From: Beijerinckiaceae bacterium
Lineage (GTDB): Bacteria > Pseudomonadota > Alphaproteobacteria > Rhizobiales > Beijerinckiaceae
Assembly: GCA_021324915.1 (NCBI GenBank)
Contig: JAJPIC010000014.1
Location: 1-63,779 of the forward strand
Length of the DNA: 63,779 bases
Direction of reading: 5' to 3'
In this document: positions 26,537 through 36,119 of the stretch, in pieces
How the letters are laid out: each line of letters begins with the position of its first letter
How positions within the stretch are numbered: the first letter of the stretch is position 1
Notes under the pieces: model-generated
Seen by the model: the letters and a program-made list of their open reading frames with translations, nothing else
What the model was told of the DNA's origin: nothing
Database searches by the model: none
Program-made: the position numbers and the translations under genes

Positions 26537-27409
26537 ATGGCTTCCTATCCTTCCGCGGCCGCTTCCGGCCAATTCGAAATCGGCGGCGATATTAGCGTTA
26601 ACCGCTTGGGCTTCGGCGCCATGCGGCTCACCGGCAAGGGCATCTGGGGCGATCCGGCAGATCCGCAACAGGCGCGCGCAACGCTGAAACTCGTCCCCGA
26701 ACTCGGCGTCAATTTTATCGATACCGCGGATAGTTACGGCCCCTTCGTCAGCGAGAACCTGATCCGCGAAATTTGCCATCCCTATAAGGGCATCCTGATT
26801 GCCACCAAAGGCGGGCTCGTGCGGCCAGGGCCGGATATTTGGCGCCCGCTCGGCCGGCCGGAATATTTGCGCCAATGCGTCGTCATGAGCCTGCGCCGGC
26901 TCGGCGTCGAGCGCATCGATCTCTGGCAATTGCATCGGGTCGATCCCGCCGTTTCGCGCGACGAGCAATTTGCGGTGATTGCCGCGATGCGCAAGGAAGG
27001 CTTGATCCGCCACGTGGGCTTGAGCGAGGTCGGCGTCGACGACATCGAAGCGGCGCGCAAATATTTCCCCGTCGCTACGGTTCAGAACCGCTACAATCTC
27101 GTCAATCGGGCGAGCGAGGACGTGCTCATCTATTGCGAAAAGAACAATATCGGCTTCATTCCGTGGGCGCCCCTCGCAGCAGGTGCGCTCGCGCGGCCCG
27201 GCTCGGCGCTGATGGAAGTCGCCAAAGAGCTCAAGGCATCGCCCGGCCAGGTGGCGATCGCCTGGTCGCTCAAGCGCTCGAAAGTCATTCTGCCGATCCC
27301 CGGAACCGCCAATCCGGAACATCTGATCGAGAACGTCCGCGCCGCCGAACTTCAACTGTCCGATGAAGCTTTCGCCGCGCTCGATCAGCAGGCGCGCAGC
27401 GTGCTTTAG
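26537..27409 (+). CDS. Aldo/keto reductase
   Basis: The 290-residue protein is a TIM-barrel NADP-dependent reductase. [11 protein letters not shown] holds the catalytic Asp and Tyr, ILIATKGGL the lysine, and LWQLHRVDP the histidine of the tetrad. GYLSEVG-like [11 protein letters not shown] and the C-terminal [19 protein letters not shown] complete the fold. It reduces aldehydes or ketones; which ones is unknown, and this subgroup resembles the YdbC-like enzymes used in pyridoxal or general carbonyl metabolism. It is divergent from purE and not in an obvious operon. Confidence 0.9.
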   Translation: MASYPSAAASGQFEIGGDISVNRLGFGAMRLTGKGIWGDPADPQQARATLKLVPELGVNFIDTADSYGPFVSENLIREICHPYKGILIATKGGLVRPGPDIWRPLGRPEYLRQCVVMSLRRLGVERIDLWQLHRVDPAVSRDEQFAVIAAMRKEGLIRHVGLSEVGVDDIEAARKYFPVATVQNRYNLVNRASEDVLIYCEKNNIGFIPWAPLAAGALARPGSALMEVAKELKASPGQVAIAWSLKRSKVILPIPGTANPEHLIENVRAAELQLSDEAFAALDQQARSVL

Positions 27410-27473
27410 CCGCTGGCGTTGTGAGCCACGTTCAGCTGCCGGCGTCCGATCGTTTGCGGACCCGAGCCGACGG

Positions 27474-29891
27474 CTATTTCGGCCGAGCCTGTTGCATCGC
27501 GCGGTAAATTCGAACGACCAGTTCGGAATGGCTTGTCGCTTGATTGTCCGGAAGATCAAGCTCGGTCAGCACGAGTCGGCCCGCCTCGACCATCGCGGGT
27601 GTCACCTCGATTTTAGCCGGTACGCTCGGCGCCTCGACTAAGGCCTGGCGCACGAGGCTTGGCGCCGGTGCTTCGATCGGCGCAACTGCAAAGGCCTGCG
27701 GTGCGCAGCCTTGCGTCCAGATTTCCCACATGCGCGTAAAGGCGGCCTCGAGATGGCGCGTATAGCGCGCGCAATCGAAGAGCGGGCAGGTCGGCCTGTT
27801 GGCGTTGAGCTTGGCGCGAATTTCCGCAAGCAGCGCGGGCTCGCGCGCGAGCTTTAGGGCTAGCGCCTCATATTCGGCTGGCGTCTTCGTCACGAGTTCG
27901 GGCAGACCGGCCGCGCAAAGCAGGCTCGCCGCTACGCGTCCGGCAAAAGCCTCGCCGATCATGGTGACGACCGGCAAGCCGACCCAGAGCGCGTCGCTCG
28001 TCGTCGTATGCGCATTATAGGGAAGCGTATCGAGAAAAAGATCGGCCAGCCTTTGCCGTGCGAGATGTTCGGCGACGCCGGCGCGCGGTGCGAAGACGAG
28101 CCGTGCGGGATCGATGCCTGCTTTCTCCGCCTCTTTGCGCAGATTGCCTTTGACGAGCGCGTTGGCATCATAGAGCCAGAGCACACTGCCGGGCACGGCG
28201 GCGAGCAGGCGCATCCAGATCGCGAAGAATTTCGGCGTGAGCTTATAGCTGTTGTTGAAACAGCAGAACACGAATCCCGTGTCCGGAAGACCGCATTCAG
28301 CGCGCGGGGGCGTACGATCGGCGACGCGGCGCCGGCTGTCGTTCGGCTGATAGCAATCGGGCAGGTGGACGATCTTTTCGTCGTAGAATTCCTGGGCGTC
28401 CATCGGCAAAGTGATCGGATCGGCGATGATGTAGTCGATGAACTCAGCGCCCATCGTGCCGGGATAGCCAAGATAGTTCACCTGAACGGGCGCAGGCCGG
28501 AAGGCGGCGATCTCGCTGCGCGCCATTTGCGTATAGCCTTTGAGCTCGACCAGAATATCGATGCGATCGTCGTAGATGCGCTGCGCCGCAGCGCGATCGT
28601 CGAGCTCGTGCAAATCGACAAAACGGTCGACGGCCCGCCCCAGCCGATAACGGATTTCGCTGCCGTCGTCTTCGCCATGCGAATAGGCAATGATCTCGAA
28701 CCGGCTGCGATCATGACGCTCGAACAATTCCGCTATCAGATGCGCGGTCGCATGGCGATGGAAGTCGGCCGAGAGATAGCCTATCCTGATCTTGTTGCTT
28801 TGCGCGCATTCGCGCTGCCCTTGATCGAAGGCTGGCCGCGCGTGGAGGCTTTGAGCCCAAAGCCGGGCCGCATGGCGCTGCGCGGCGGCAGGCAGGTCCA
28901 TGTTCAAGAGTGCAAAGGGCGGGATGGGATTGCGATAATGCGGAATACGCCCCGCGAGCTCGGTCTCTTCTTCGATCCGGCTCCAATCGCAGGCGCAGCG
29001 GCGCATATAGGCAAGCTGCGTGCGCACGCCGATGAGATCTGGATCGAGTTCCAAAGCGCGGGCATAGGAAGCAATCGCCTCGCCGACGCGACGCGCCGTC
29101 TCATAGGCGGCGCCGAGATTGCAATGAAGCTCGGCCATGTCGGGCCTCAGCGCGATCGCCTGCCGATAGGCGCCAATGGCGCTGTCGGCATCGCCGCGCT
29201 GGAGGAGCATATTGCCAAGGTTGCAGAGCGCCTCGACAAAGACCGGTCGCAGCGCGAGCGCCCGTCGATAGGCCGCGGCCGCTTCATCGAGCTGCAGGAG
29301 GTCGCGCCTCAGATTGCCGGCGCAGAAATGCGGCATCGCGGCCTCGGGCCGCTTGGCGGAAATAGCGGCGCAGAGTTCGAGGCCTTCCGCATGGCGCTTG
29401 AGCTTGCGCAGGATCTCGGCTGCATTCGTGTGGGCTTCGACGAAATAAGGATCGAGGCGGCAGGCCTCGAGATAGGCAGCGAGCGCCAATTCGAGCTCGC
29501 CCCGGTCTTCGAGAATATTGCCGAGATTGGAATGGGCGGGCGCGAAATTGGGATTGAGCGCGATCGCCTTGCGGGCGGCCTCCAGCGCCTGGTCCAATTG
29601 CCGCGCAGTGCGCAAGACGGCCGTCAGATTGGCATAGGCTTCGGCATAGTCCGGCCTGAAGGCGACGGCCCGGCTTATCAACTCGGCGGCGCGCGCATGA
29701 TGGCCGGCGGCATGTTCGATCAATCCGAGGTGGTGCCAGGCGACCGCGTTCGTGGGCTCGAGCGTCAGGAGCTCTTGATAAAGCTCGCGTGCCATGTCGT
29801 AGCGCTCGGCCAGGTGGAATTCGAGCGCGTTGCGCATCAGCGCCGCAGGATCGATGTCTCTGGCGGCGAGCGCCGCTTCGTTGCGGGTCAT
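27474..29891 (-). CDS. TPR protein with O-GlcNAc transferase (GT41) domain
   Basis: The 805-residue protein has about nine TPRs (residues 15-330), then a glycosyltransferase family 41 domain. Key blocks are KIRIGYLSADFHRHATAHLI, DILVELKGYTQMARSEIAAFR, APVQVNYLGYPGTMGAEFID and the C-terminal PYNAHTTTSDALWVGLPVVT that binds the UDP-sugar. Such OGT-like bacterial enzymes glycosylate proteins, with the TPR superhelix guiding the target. The start at 29891 is the ATG after a less likely upstream one. An extra C-terminal segment of about 70 residues is not part of the family. No target can be named. Confidence 0.92.
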   Translation of the reverse strand: MTRNEAALAARDIDPAALMRNALEFHLAERYDMARELYQELLTLEPTNAVAWHHLGLIEHAAGHHARAAELISRAVAFRPDYAEAYANLTAVLRTARQLDQALEAARKAIALNPNFAPAHSNLGNILEDRGELELALAAYLEACRLDPYFVEAHTNAAEILRKLKRHAEGLELCAAISAKRPEAAMPHFCAGNLRRDLLQLDEAAAAYRRALALRPVFVEALCNLGNMLLQRGDADSAIGAYRQAIALRPDMAELHCNLGAAYETARRVGEAIASYARALELDPDLIGVRTQLAYMRRCACDWSRIEEETELAGRIPHYRNPIPPFALLNMDLPAAAQRHAARLWAQSLHARPAFDQGQRECAQSNKIRIGYLSADFHRHATAHLIAELFERHDRSRFEIIAYSHGEDDGSEIRYRLGRAVDRFVDLHELDDRAAAQRIYDDRIDILVELKGYTQMARSEIAAFRPAPVQVNYLGYPGTMGAEFIDYIIADPITLPMDAQEFYDEKIVHLPDCYQPNDSRRRVADRTPPRAECGLPDTGFVFCCFNNSYKLTPKFFAIWMRLLAAVPGSVLWLYDANALVKGNLRKEAEKAGIDPARLVFAPRAGVAEHLARQRLADLFLDTLPYNAHTTTSDALWVGLPVVTMIGEAFAGRVAASLLCAAGLPELVTKTPAEYEALALKLAREPALLAEIRAKLNANRPTCPLFDCARYTRHLEAAFTRMWEIWTQGCAPQAFAVAPIEAPAPSLVRQALVEAPSVPAKIEVTPAMVEAGRLVLTELDLPDNQATSHSELVVRIYRAMQQARPK

Positions 29892-29981
29892 GCTGAGCCC
29901 CGATACGGGCATACGGCCCGATCCTGCGCGAAGTACAGGGTGGGGCTTGCGCGAGGCCTGCGGGTCGCGACGTGGGCCGCT

Positions 29982-30200
29982 TTAGGCGATGATGTCGGGG
30001 GTCAATTGGTCCTCGATACGGCCGATCCGGTCGCGCAGAACCAATTTGCGCTTCTTGAGCCTTTGGATCTGCAGCTGGTCGGAGGCGGAAAGCTGGACCA
30101 GAGCCTCGATGGCCGAATCGAGGTCGCGATGTTCCTGGCGCAGACGTTCAAGTTCGCTGTGCAAGAGAGCACGTTCCTCGGCGCTCAATTTTTCAGCCAT
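29982..30200 (-). CDS. DUF465/YdcH family small coiled-coil protein
   Basis: The 72-residue protein is mostly charged helix: LSAEERALLHSELERLRQEHRDLD, and then LQIQRLKKRKLVLRDRIGRIEDQL with the RLKKRKLxLKD pattern of DUF465. Function is not established. A second member lies at 43871-44065. It is in the same direction as the TPR-OGT gene, 90 bp upstream of it. Confidence 0.9.
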   Translation of the reverse strand: MAEKLSAEERALLHSELERLRQEHRDLDSAIEALVQLSASDQLQIQRLKKRKLVLRDRIGRIEDQLTPDIIA

Positions 30201-30415
30201 TCGACGCCATTCCGGAACCGGCGCATCAGGTCGGCACCCGATTAGAGCACTTCCGATACGGGCCGCAAGTCTCGGGCGGCGATGTTCCGCTGGGATCGGG
30301 GTTGCCGCTTTCGTTTAAGCATCGGACAACCGATACCGATGCCGACTTTCGGGTCTCGATAATCCTCAGACTCGATCAGGTTCGTGGTTTCGCCCTCCGA
30401 TCCAAATCATCGCGA

Positions 30416-31567
30416 TCATTGGCGTGGCCAGCTGAAATCGTCGGCCCGGCCGGGTTTCGGCTCGGGCGGCTTGCCGCTCGCAAAGGTCTGCTCGATCAGG
30501 CTTTGCGCCTCGCCCGTCCGGCTCGCGGCCGGTGTTGCGAGCTGGGCACCGGGGGCAAGCACCGGACCCGTCAGCGGCAGGACCGGGCCGATAGGCGGCT
30601 TGGGCGCAGGCGCGGTCACCGCGGCATTGGTGCCGGCCGGCGTCGTCGTCTCGATTTTCGCCAGGGCTGCATCGCCCTGCGGCTTGCCGGCATCGAGGAT
30701 CTGGCGAATGTTGGGTGCCACGAAGCTCGCAAGCTTGACCGCGCCGGCCTTGGTGAAGTGAACGCCGTCGAGCGCGCGCAGCCTGACGACTTGACCGTTC
30801 ACGTCCGGCCCATAGGGAGAATATTGGCCGCGATCGTCGCCGAAAGCCTGCCAGATATCGACATAGGTCGCGCCGTTCTTGCTGGCGCGCTCGCGATAAA
30901 TGTCGTTCAGCGCCGCCATCTCGGTCGAGAAACGATCGCTCTTCATGATCGGCAGGCCCACCCAGATGAGCGGGATCTTGGCGTCATGGAAGATCGCGGC
31001 GATCGCTTCGACGCGTGCGGCATAGATTTCCTGCCATTTCGGCGTTCCCGGATCATAAGTGCCACTCGCGTCATGCAGCGGCTGATGGTCGTTGCTGCCA
31101 ATGAGTATTACTGCGACGTTGATCTTCTGCCCGCTGGTGACGAGATCATGCGCGGCCTTGGTCCAATCGTAGAAATCGTCGCGGACGAGGCCCGAATCGT
31201 CGCGCGCATCGCGCAGCACGCCGACCTCCGGGCGGTCGCTCAAGGACTCGGTAAGCCCTTGGCCAAGCAATTGACCGAGCGAATCGCCGAGCACCGCGAC
31301 AAAGAAGGTCGGCGGCACGGAAGGCTTTGTCTCGATTTTTTGAGTCTGTTCGACCGGTTTCGAGCGTGGCACGCGATAATGCGGCCGAGGCGGAGGCTCA
31401 TAATAGCGATAGGAATAGCTCGGCGGCTGGAACATCTGCTGGAACCAGTTGAAGGGGTTGAGCCCTTGCGCTCGAGCTGATCCGGTCCCCAAGGAAAGAC
31501 ACAGCGCTATCGCCGCGAGGAGCCGGATCCCGCGCCAAATCCTGCCGGTATGCGCCTTCTGTTCCAC
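30416..31567 (-). CDS. SGNH/GDSL hydrolase family protein (DUF459)
   Basis: The protein has a signal peptide (RLLAAIALCLSLGTGSARAQ) and a Pro/Tyr-rich spacer with aromatic repeats. An SGNH-type catalytic core follows: block I FFVAVLGDSLGQLLGQGL with the nucleophile Ser, block III ILIGSNDHQPL, and the terminal DGVHFTKAGAVKLA with Asp and His. DUF459 proteins are periplasmic and thought to act as esterases or acetyltransferase partners in surface glycan modification. GTG at 31567 is chosen since the open frame further upstream lacks a ribosome site. The tail after residue 300 is Pro/Ala-rich and probably unstructured. Confidence 0.8.
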   Translation of the reverse strand: MEQKAHTGRIWRGIRLLAAIALCLSLGTGSARAQGLNPFNWFQQMFQPPSYSYRYYEPPPRPHYRVPRSKPVEQTQKIETKPSVPPTFFVAVLGDSLGQLLGQGLTESLSDRPEVGVLRDARDDSGLVRDDFYDWTKAAHDLVTSGQKINVAVILIGSNDHQPLHDASGTYDPGTPKWQEIYAARVEAIAAIFHDAKIPLIWVGLPIMKSDRFSTEMAALNDIYRERASKNGATYVDIWQAFGDDRGQYSPYGPDVNGQVVRLRALDGVHFTKAGAVKLASFVAPNIRQILDAGKPQGDAALAKIETTTPAGTNAAVTAPAPKPPIGPVLPLTGPVLAPGAQLATPAASRTGEAQSLIEQTFASGKPPEPKPGRADDFSWPRQ

Positions 31568-31650
31568 TGCGCCTATTATCAGCGCTTTGGTGGCGAAGTT
31601 AAGAGGGTAACTTATCGCTTTGTACAAGCTGATAATATTCTGTTAATTAC

Positions 31651-31766
31651 CCGCTTTCCCGGACCGCGCGGAGCGCCGATCCGGGATCCAGCGGATCCCA
31701 GCAATCACAACTTCGGCGCAAGCTGTCCTGGACTCCCGGGTCTTCGCCGGCTCGGCGGCTCGTCCG
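31651..31766 (-). repeat. Family A composite element, reverse orientation
   Basis: Here the type-1 hairpin (31651-31692) comes first on the plus strand and type-2 (31718-31766) second, the mirror of the order in the array. The composite is therefore a single unit of about 110 bp inserted in the opposite orientation. It lies between the SGNH hydrolase start and the egtD stop. Confidence 0.8.
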
Positions 31767-31846
31767 GAGAAGCGCCTCCGGGATCTCTTGCGCCGCAGCA
31801 GGATCTGAGCCGTTGAGGCTCGCTGCCCGGGAAAGCGGCTCCTCAA

Positions 31847-32818
31847 TCATCCGTCCCGGGTCGTGCGCAAGGCTTGCACGCAAAAGAGCCCATCGCTCCA
31901 CGTCTCGACCCCCGACCAGTTCGCATCGCGCGCCAACGCTTCGAACGAACCGAGCGTATATTTGTAGCTGTTCTCCGTGTGGATTGTCTCGCCCTCTTGA
32001 AAGGCGATCGCTCTGCCGTTCAATCTCACGATCTGCCGGCGCAAGCTGACGAGATGCATTTCGATCCGGCTCCGCGCCCGGTCGTAGAAGGCGCGATGGG
32101 CGAAGGAGGCGAGATCGAAATCGGCGCAAAGTTCGCGATTGATGCGCGTGAGAAGATTGAGATTGAATGCGGCGGTGACGCCTGCCGCATCATTATAGGC
32201 AGCTTCGAGAACGTGGGTCGATTTGACGAGATCGAAACCGATCACGAGAAGGGCGCCGGGTCCGAGCATCTCGCCGGCACGGCGCAGGAATGCCAAGGCT
32301 TCGTACGGCTCGAAATTGCCGATGGTCGACCCCGGAAAGAAGCCGACCTTCGGCCCGATCTGCGGCAGTTCGAAATCTCGGGTGAAATCGGCGACGAGCG
32401 GATGAACCGCAAGCCGCGGGAAATCGCGCCGCAAATGCGCGATATCCTCATGCAGAAAATCGCCGGAAATATCGATCGGCACATAGGTCTCGATATGCGC
32501 GGCGGCGGCCAGAAGAATGCGCGCCTTGCGGCTCGATCCTGCGCCGAATTCGATCAGCGCGCAGCCGGGGGGAAAGAGCGCGGCGATCGCCGGCGCGTGG
32601 GCGCGCAAAATCGAGAGCTCGCAGCGTGTCGGATAATATTCCGGCAGCTCGACGATACGGTCGAAGAGGGCTGAGCCTGCCGCATCGTAAAAATATTTGG
32701 GCGACAGCCGCTTGGGGCTTTCCGCCAGTCCGGAAAGCACGTCGGCGCAGAATATCTCCGCATCGCGGCGTCCCGCCGCGCATGGCATTGCCCATGCCGT
32801 CGCCCGCTCAGCACACAT
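31847..32818 (-). CDS. egtD: L-histidine N-alpha-methyltransferase
   Basis: The 323-residue protein has the EgtD layout: SPKYFYDAAGSALFDRIVELPEYYPTR, a SAM site CALIEFGAGSSRKARILL, GFFPGSTIGNFEP, and the terminal NSYKYTLGSFEALA. It adds three methyl groups to histidine to give hercynine, the first step to ergothioneine. The start ATG 32818 overlaps the egtB stop by 11 bp, showing translational coupling; ATG 32785 is an alternative. Length is normal for the family. Confidence 0.94.
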   Translation of the reverse strand: MCAERATAWAMPCAAGRRDAEIFCADVLSGLAESPKRLSPKYFYDAAGSALFDRIVELPEYYPTRCELSILRAHAPAIAALFPPGCALIEFGAGSSRKARILLAAAAHIETYVPIDISGDFLHEDIAHLRRDFPRLAVHPLVADFTRDFELPQIGPKVGFFPGSTIGNFEPYEALAFLRRAGEMLGPGALLVIGFDLVKSTHVLEAAYNDAAGVTAAFNLNLLTRINRELCADFDLASFAHRAFYDRARSRIEMHLVSLRRQIVRLNGRAIAFQEGETIHTENSYKYTLGSFEALARDANWSGVETWSDGLFCVQALRTTRDG

Positions 32819-34052
32819 GATCTGCCAATCGCAGGCCGGAGAACTGCCAGCGCGCCGCGGGCTGGAAAAAATTGCGATAGGTTGCGCGCGAATGCCCGGC
32901 AGGCGTCGCGAAAGAGGAGCCGCGGAGCACCATCTGATTGACCATGAACTTGCCGTTATATTCGCCGAGCGCGTCAGCGCTCGCGCGATAGCCGGGGTAG
33001 GGGGAATAGGCGCTGCGCGTCCATTGCCAGACGTGACCAAAGGCGTCGGCGAGGGCGCCGGTCTTGGCTGCGACCTCCCATTCCTCTTCGCTCGGCAGAT
33101 CCTTGCCGGCCCAGCGCGCGAAAGCGTCCGCCTCGTAATAGCTGACGTGGCAGACGGGACGCGCCGGGTCGATGCGCCGCAAGCCGGCGAGCGTCAGCGA
33201 GAACCATGTGCCGTCGATCTTGCGCCAGTAGCCGGGCGCACTCCAGGCCTGGGCCTCCGCACAGGCCCAACCGTCCGAAAGCCAAAGGTTGGGCGTCTCG
33301 TAGCCGCCGTCCTCGATGAATTCGAGCCACTGGCCATTGGTAACGGCTTCCGGCGCGAGGCGCACCTGCTGCAAGAGCACCTGGTGCGCAGGTTGTTCGT
33401 TGTCGTAACAAAAGCCCTCGCCATCGTGGCCGATCAGGTGAATGCCGGCGATGACATTGCCCGGCGCGGTGCATTGGGTTTTTGCCTGCGGCCAATCCCA
33501 ATCGGCAGCATAGGCGGGATCGGTGGCGTTCAGCGAAAAGGCGTCCAGGATATCGGTGAGCATCAATTCCTGATGCTGCTGTTCGTGATTGAGGCCGATC
33601 TCGATGATCGGGATCAGCGGATCGAGATCCTCAGCCTCTTCGATCAATTTGACGACCGCCGCATCGACGTGAGCGCGATATGCGCTCACTTCGGCGTGAC
33701 CGGGCCGCGTGATGAGGCCGCGCTGCGGGCGCGCGTGGCGCGGGCCTGCTGCGACATAATAGGAATTAAAGAGAAAGGCGAAGCGCTCGTCGAAAATCTG
33801 ATAGTCGCGCGCAAACGGACGCAGCAGAAATTGCTCGAAAAACCAGGTCACGTGGGCGCGATGCCATTTTGTCGGGCTCGCGTCCGGCATGGATTGAATG
33901 ACCTGGTCTTCGGGGCTCAGCGGAGCGGCGCGGCGCTCCGTCTCGTTCCGCACATTATGGAAAGCGTCGCGCCAGAAACAGCGCGGGTCGGCGCTTTCTT
34001 TTGCGCCGGCGCCATCGCTGGAGTCGGGCAGACGAGCGGTTGAGGCGATCAT
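32808..34052 (-). CDS. egtB: Ergothioneine biosynthesis sulfoxide synthase
   Basis: The 414-residue protein has an N-terminal DinB-like domain with the iron ligands KWHRAHVTWFFE and GLNHEQQHQEL, and a C-terminal FGE-sulfatase domain ending RGSSFATPAGHSRATYRNFFQPAARWQFSGLRL. It joins the sulfur of cysteine or gamma-glutamylcysteine to hercynine with oxygen. It is followed by egtD in an overlapping pair. The later lyase EgtE and the amidase EgtC are not in this window. Confidence 0.95.
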   Translation of the reverse strand: MIASTARLPDSSDGAGAKESADPRCFWRDAFHNVRNETERRAAPLSPEDQVIQSMPDASPTKWHRAHVTWFFEQFLLRPFARDYQIFDERFAFLFNSYYVAAGPRHARPQRGLITRPGHAEVSAYRAHVDAAVVKLIEEAEDLDPLIPIIEIGLNHEQQHQELMLTDILDAFSLNATDPAYAADWDWPQAKTQCTAPGNVIAGIHLIGHDGEGFCYDNEQPAHQVLLQQVRLAPEAVTNGQWLEFIEDGGYETPNLWLSDGWACAEAQAWSAPGYWRKIDGTWFSLTLAGLRRIDPARPVCHVSYYEADAFARWAGKDLPSEEEWEVAAKTGALADAFGHVWQWTRSAYSPYPGYRASADALGEYNGKFMVNQMVLRGSSFATPAGHSRATYRNFFQPAARWQFSGLRLADHVC

Positions 34053-34152
34053 GAGATCCGGGAAGCCGTTGGCTTAAGTAATCGAAACCGGCGCGAATAG
34101 TTCCGATGATGACCATTTCGCCGCCAACGGCAAGAGCGTTACGCGGCCACGC

Positions 34153-35232
34153 TCAAGCCCGAGTATCCATCCCGGCGAAATTCGCCAGCAGCAGAGCGAG
34201 GCCGAAAAGAAAAACGCAAAGTGCGGCAGCGACTTCGATCATGCGACCGACGATCTCGGCCCTCGCCGATCCCTTACCGGAAAAGCGAATCGCTAATTTT
34301 TTACTGAACACGGCCATGGTCGCGAGTGCGCCCGTCGTGATTGCGGTGCCGAGCGACATGGCGAAAACCGCCGCGACGCCGGCTGGAAATATGTCTTGGG
34401 CGATCGAGAAGACCAGAACGAGAATGGCGCCGGAACAAGGGCGCGCGCCGGCGGTCACAATCGTCGTAGCCGCAGATTTCCAGGAAAAGCCGTCGCCGAG
34501 ATGTTTCGGGTCCGGAATATGACAATGCGGACAATTCAGCCCGTCGACGTGTTCGGGTGCATCGGCCAGAAACACGTTCTGCTGCTGCGGAAAAGCAAGA
34601 CGCGGCGGTTCGGCGAAGAGATGCATGACGGGCGCGCGCCACGCCTGCCGCAGACTTGAGACGAGCGCTCTGCCCTTATTCGCGAGCAGCACGAGCCCGA
34701 GGACAATGATGCCGCTGTAAGCGGCAAGCTCGAGGGCGCGCGCCGCATCGTTCATCCGTTGCGCCGTCACCCTGAAAACGCCGGCGGCCGTTCCAACGAG
34801 AAGGATGGCGATCAGTCCTTGCAGAAGGGCAGCGAGCAGCGAGATGACGAGACCGCGCCGGAGCGCACGCTCGTTCGACACCATATAGGAGGTGATCACC
34901 GCCTTGCCGTGGCCGGGGCCCGCCGCGTGGAAGACGCCATAGGCGAAACTCAATCCGGCAAGGCCGAGAAATGCGGCATTGCTCTCCTTCATTGCGCGCA
35001 GCGAGCCAGTGAGCATGCGCGAGAAATAGCTCTCCTGCTCGACGATCCAGGCCATCAAACCGGAAGCACTGCCGACCGAGCCTTCGTCGCCGCCGACCGC
35101 GAAAGGATGATGGATGCCCTGCGCCGTCGCGGCGCTCGTCGTGGCGAGCACGACGAGGCAGAGAACGGGCACGATGCACCGGGCTCCGGTGTCATGCTCG
35201 GACAAAATCCTGAAGGTTCGAGGTGGTCGCAT
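34153..35232 (-). CDS. NicO-family nickel/cobalt/zinc permease
   Basis: The 359-residue protein has about six membrane helices and the NicO/RcnA signature LSFAYGVFHAAGPGHGKAVITSYMVSNERALRRG, whose histidines bind metal. A cytoplasmic His/Cys-containing loop (DGLNCPHCHIPDPKHLGDG) sits in the middle and could sense or hand over metal. GARPCSGAILVLVFS forms the second signature. Its start lies 6 bp after the DUF1007 gene. In Haemophilus influenzae the equivalent pair, ZevA and ZevB, helps with zinc. Confidence 0.88.
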   Translation of the reverse strand: MRPPRTFRILSEHDTGARCIVPVLCLVVLATTSAATAQGIHHPFAVGGDEGSVGSASGLMAWIVEQESYFSRMLTGSLRAMKESNAAFLGLAGLSFAYGVFHAAGPGHGKAVITSYMVSNERALRRGLVISLLAALLQGLIAILLVGTAAGVFRVTAQRMNDAARALELAAYSGIIVLGLVLLANKGRALVSSLRQAWRAPVMHLFAEPPRLAFPQQQNVFLADAPEHVDGLNCPHCHIPDPKHLGDGFSWKSAATTIVTAGARPCSGAILVLVFSIAQDIFPAGVAAVFAMSLGTAITTGALATMAVFSKKLAIRFSGKGSARAEIVGRMIEVAAALCVFLFGLALLLANFAGMDTRA

Positions 35233-35238
35233 CGCGCT

Positions 35239-35874
35239 TCAGGGACAGGCGACGAAGATTCGGCTCGCCAATTTCATGCCGAAATTGGCGCCGGGCGACA
35301 GATTGGCGAAAAAGGCCTCCGACAATTTCTTCGAAGCGGCTTCATCGAGCGGGTCGGCGCCGAGCACGCTTGCCGAACAGCCCTTCGGCGCGCCGACGAG
35401 ATCGACCGGAAGCTTGTCGTCCAGGCTGAAAGCGACGAAATAGGTCGGATCATAGACTTGAAAGGTGAAGACCTTGCCCGGATTGGTCGGGGCCTTCAAC
35501 GGAAGCGTGAAGCTCAGCATGACGAGCTTGTCCGGCCGCTCGATGAGCGAATAATCCGTCGGCGGACCGAATTCGATCTTATCGCCGGCCATTTTGGCGA
35601 AAGTGAAATAGTCGAATTCGGCGAGCGATTCGACATTCGTCTTGGCCAGCGGGGCGAGCTGTTCCTTTGTCGCAAGCTGACCGTTCTGGGCGAGGCCTTG
35701 GGTTGCGAACGCCGAATACATATCGTCGAAGACCCAATCGCCGCGAATCGCTGCAATCCGGCCTTGCGTGTCGAAGATCACATGTTCGCGCGCGGTCACC
35801 CAGACATGCGGATGGGCATGCGCCTGCGGCATGGTGAAGAGAAGCGCCGCCAATCCTCCCATCCATATCCGCAT
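35239..35874 (-). CDS. DUF1007 family periplasmic metal-associated protein
   Basis: The 211-residue protein has a signal peptide (MRIWMGGLAALLFTMPQAHA) and begins its mature part with HPHVWVTAREHVIFD, the DUF1007 start rich in His. FSLDDKLPVD and FVACP mark the rest. It is probably the periplasmic partner of the NicO permease, delivering or binding a divalent metal (ZevA-like). The ATG at 35874 is chosen because the signal peptide starts there. Confidence 0.88.
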   Translation of the reverse strand: MRIWMGGLAALLFTMPQAHAHPHVWVTAREHVIFDTQGRIAAIRGDWVFDDMYSAFATQGLAQNGQLATKEQLAPLAKTNVESLAEFDYFTFAKMAGDKIEFGPPTDYSLIERPDKLVMLSFTLPLKAPTNPGKVFTFQVYDPTYFVAFSLDDKLPVDLVGAPKGCSASVLGADPLDEAASKKLSEAFFANLSPGANFGMKLASRIFVACP

Positions 35875-36119
35875 ATCGGCCGGCTCTGCCCAGAATCGCA
35901 CAGATGTACTTGCCAGTCGAAAACTGGCCAAAGCGAGGCAAGGCGGAGCTTTTGAACGCGCCCGATGCCGCACGGACGCGGGCCTTTCTCTGACAAGATC
36001 CCGGCCGCATGCTAACGTTGCTCGGCAGGCGGCGCGGCGCACCGCTATCTGCAGCGCAATCATGAGCTTATCACAATGCCGCGAGGCGCGGTTGCGGCGC
36101 GGGCGGGATCGGGCGAGGG

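Noticed and set aside
28008-30245. 745-codon antisense frame in the TPR-OGT gene
   Set aside because: Reads as the mirror of the TPR pattern and crosses into the neighbouring DUF465 gene.
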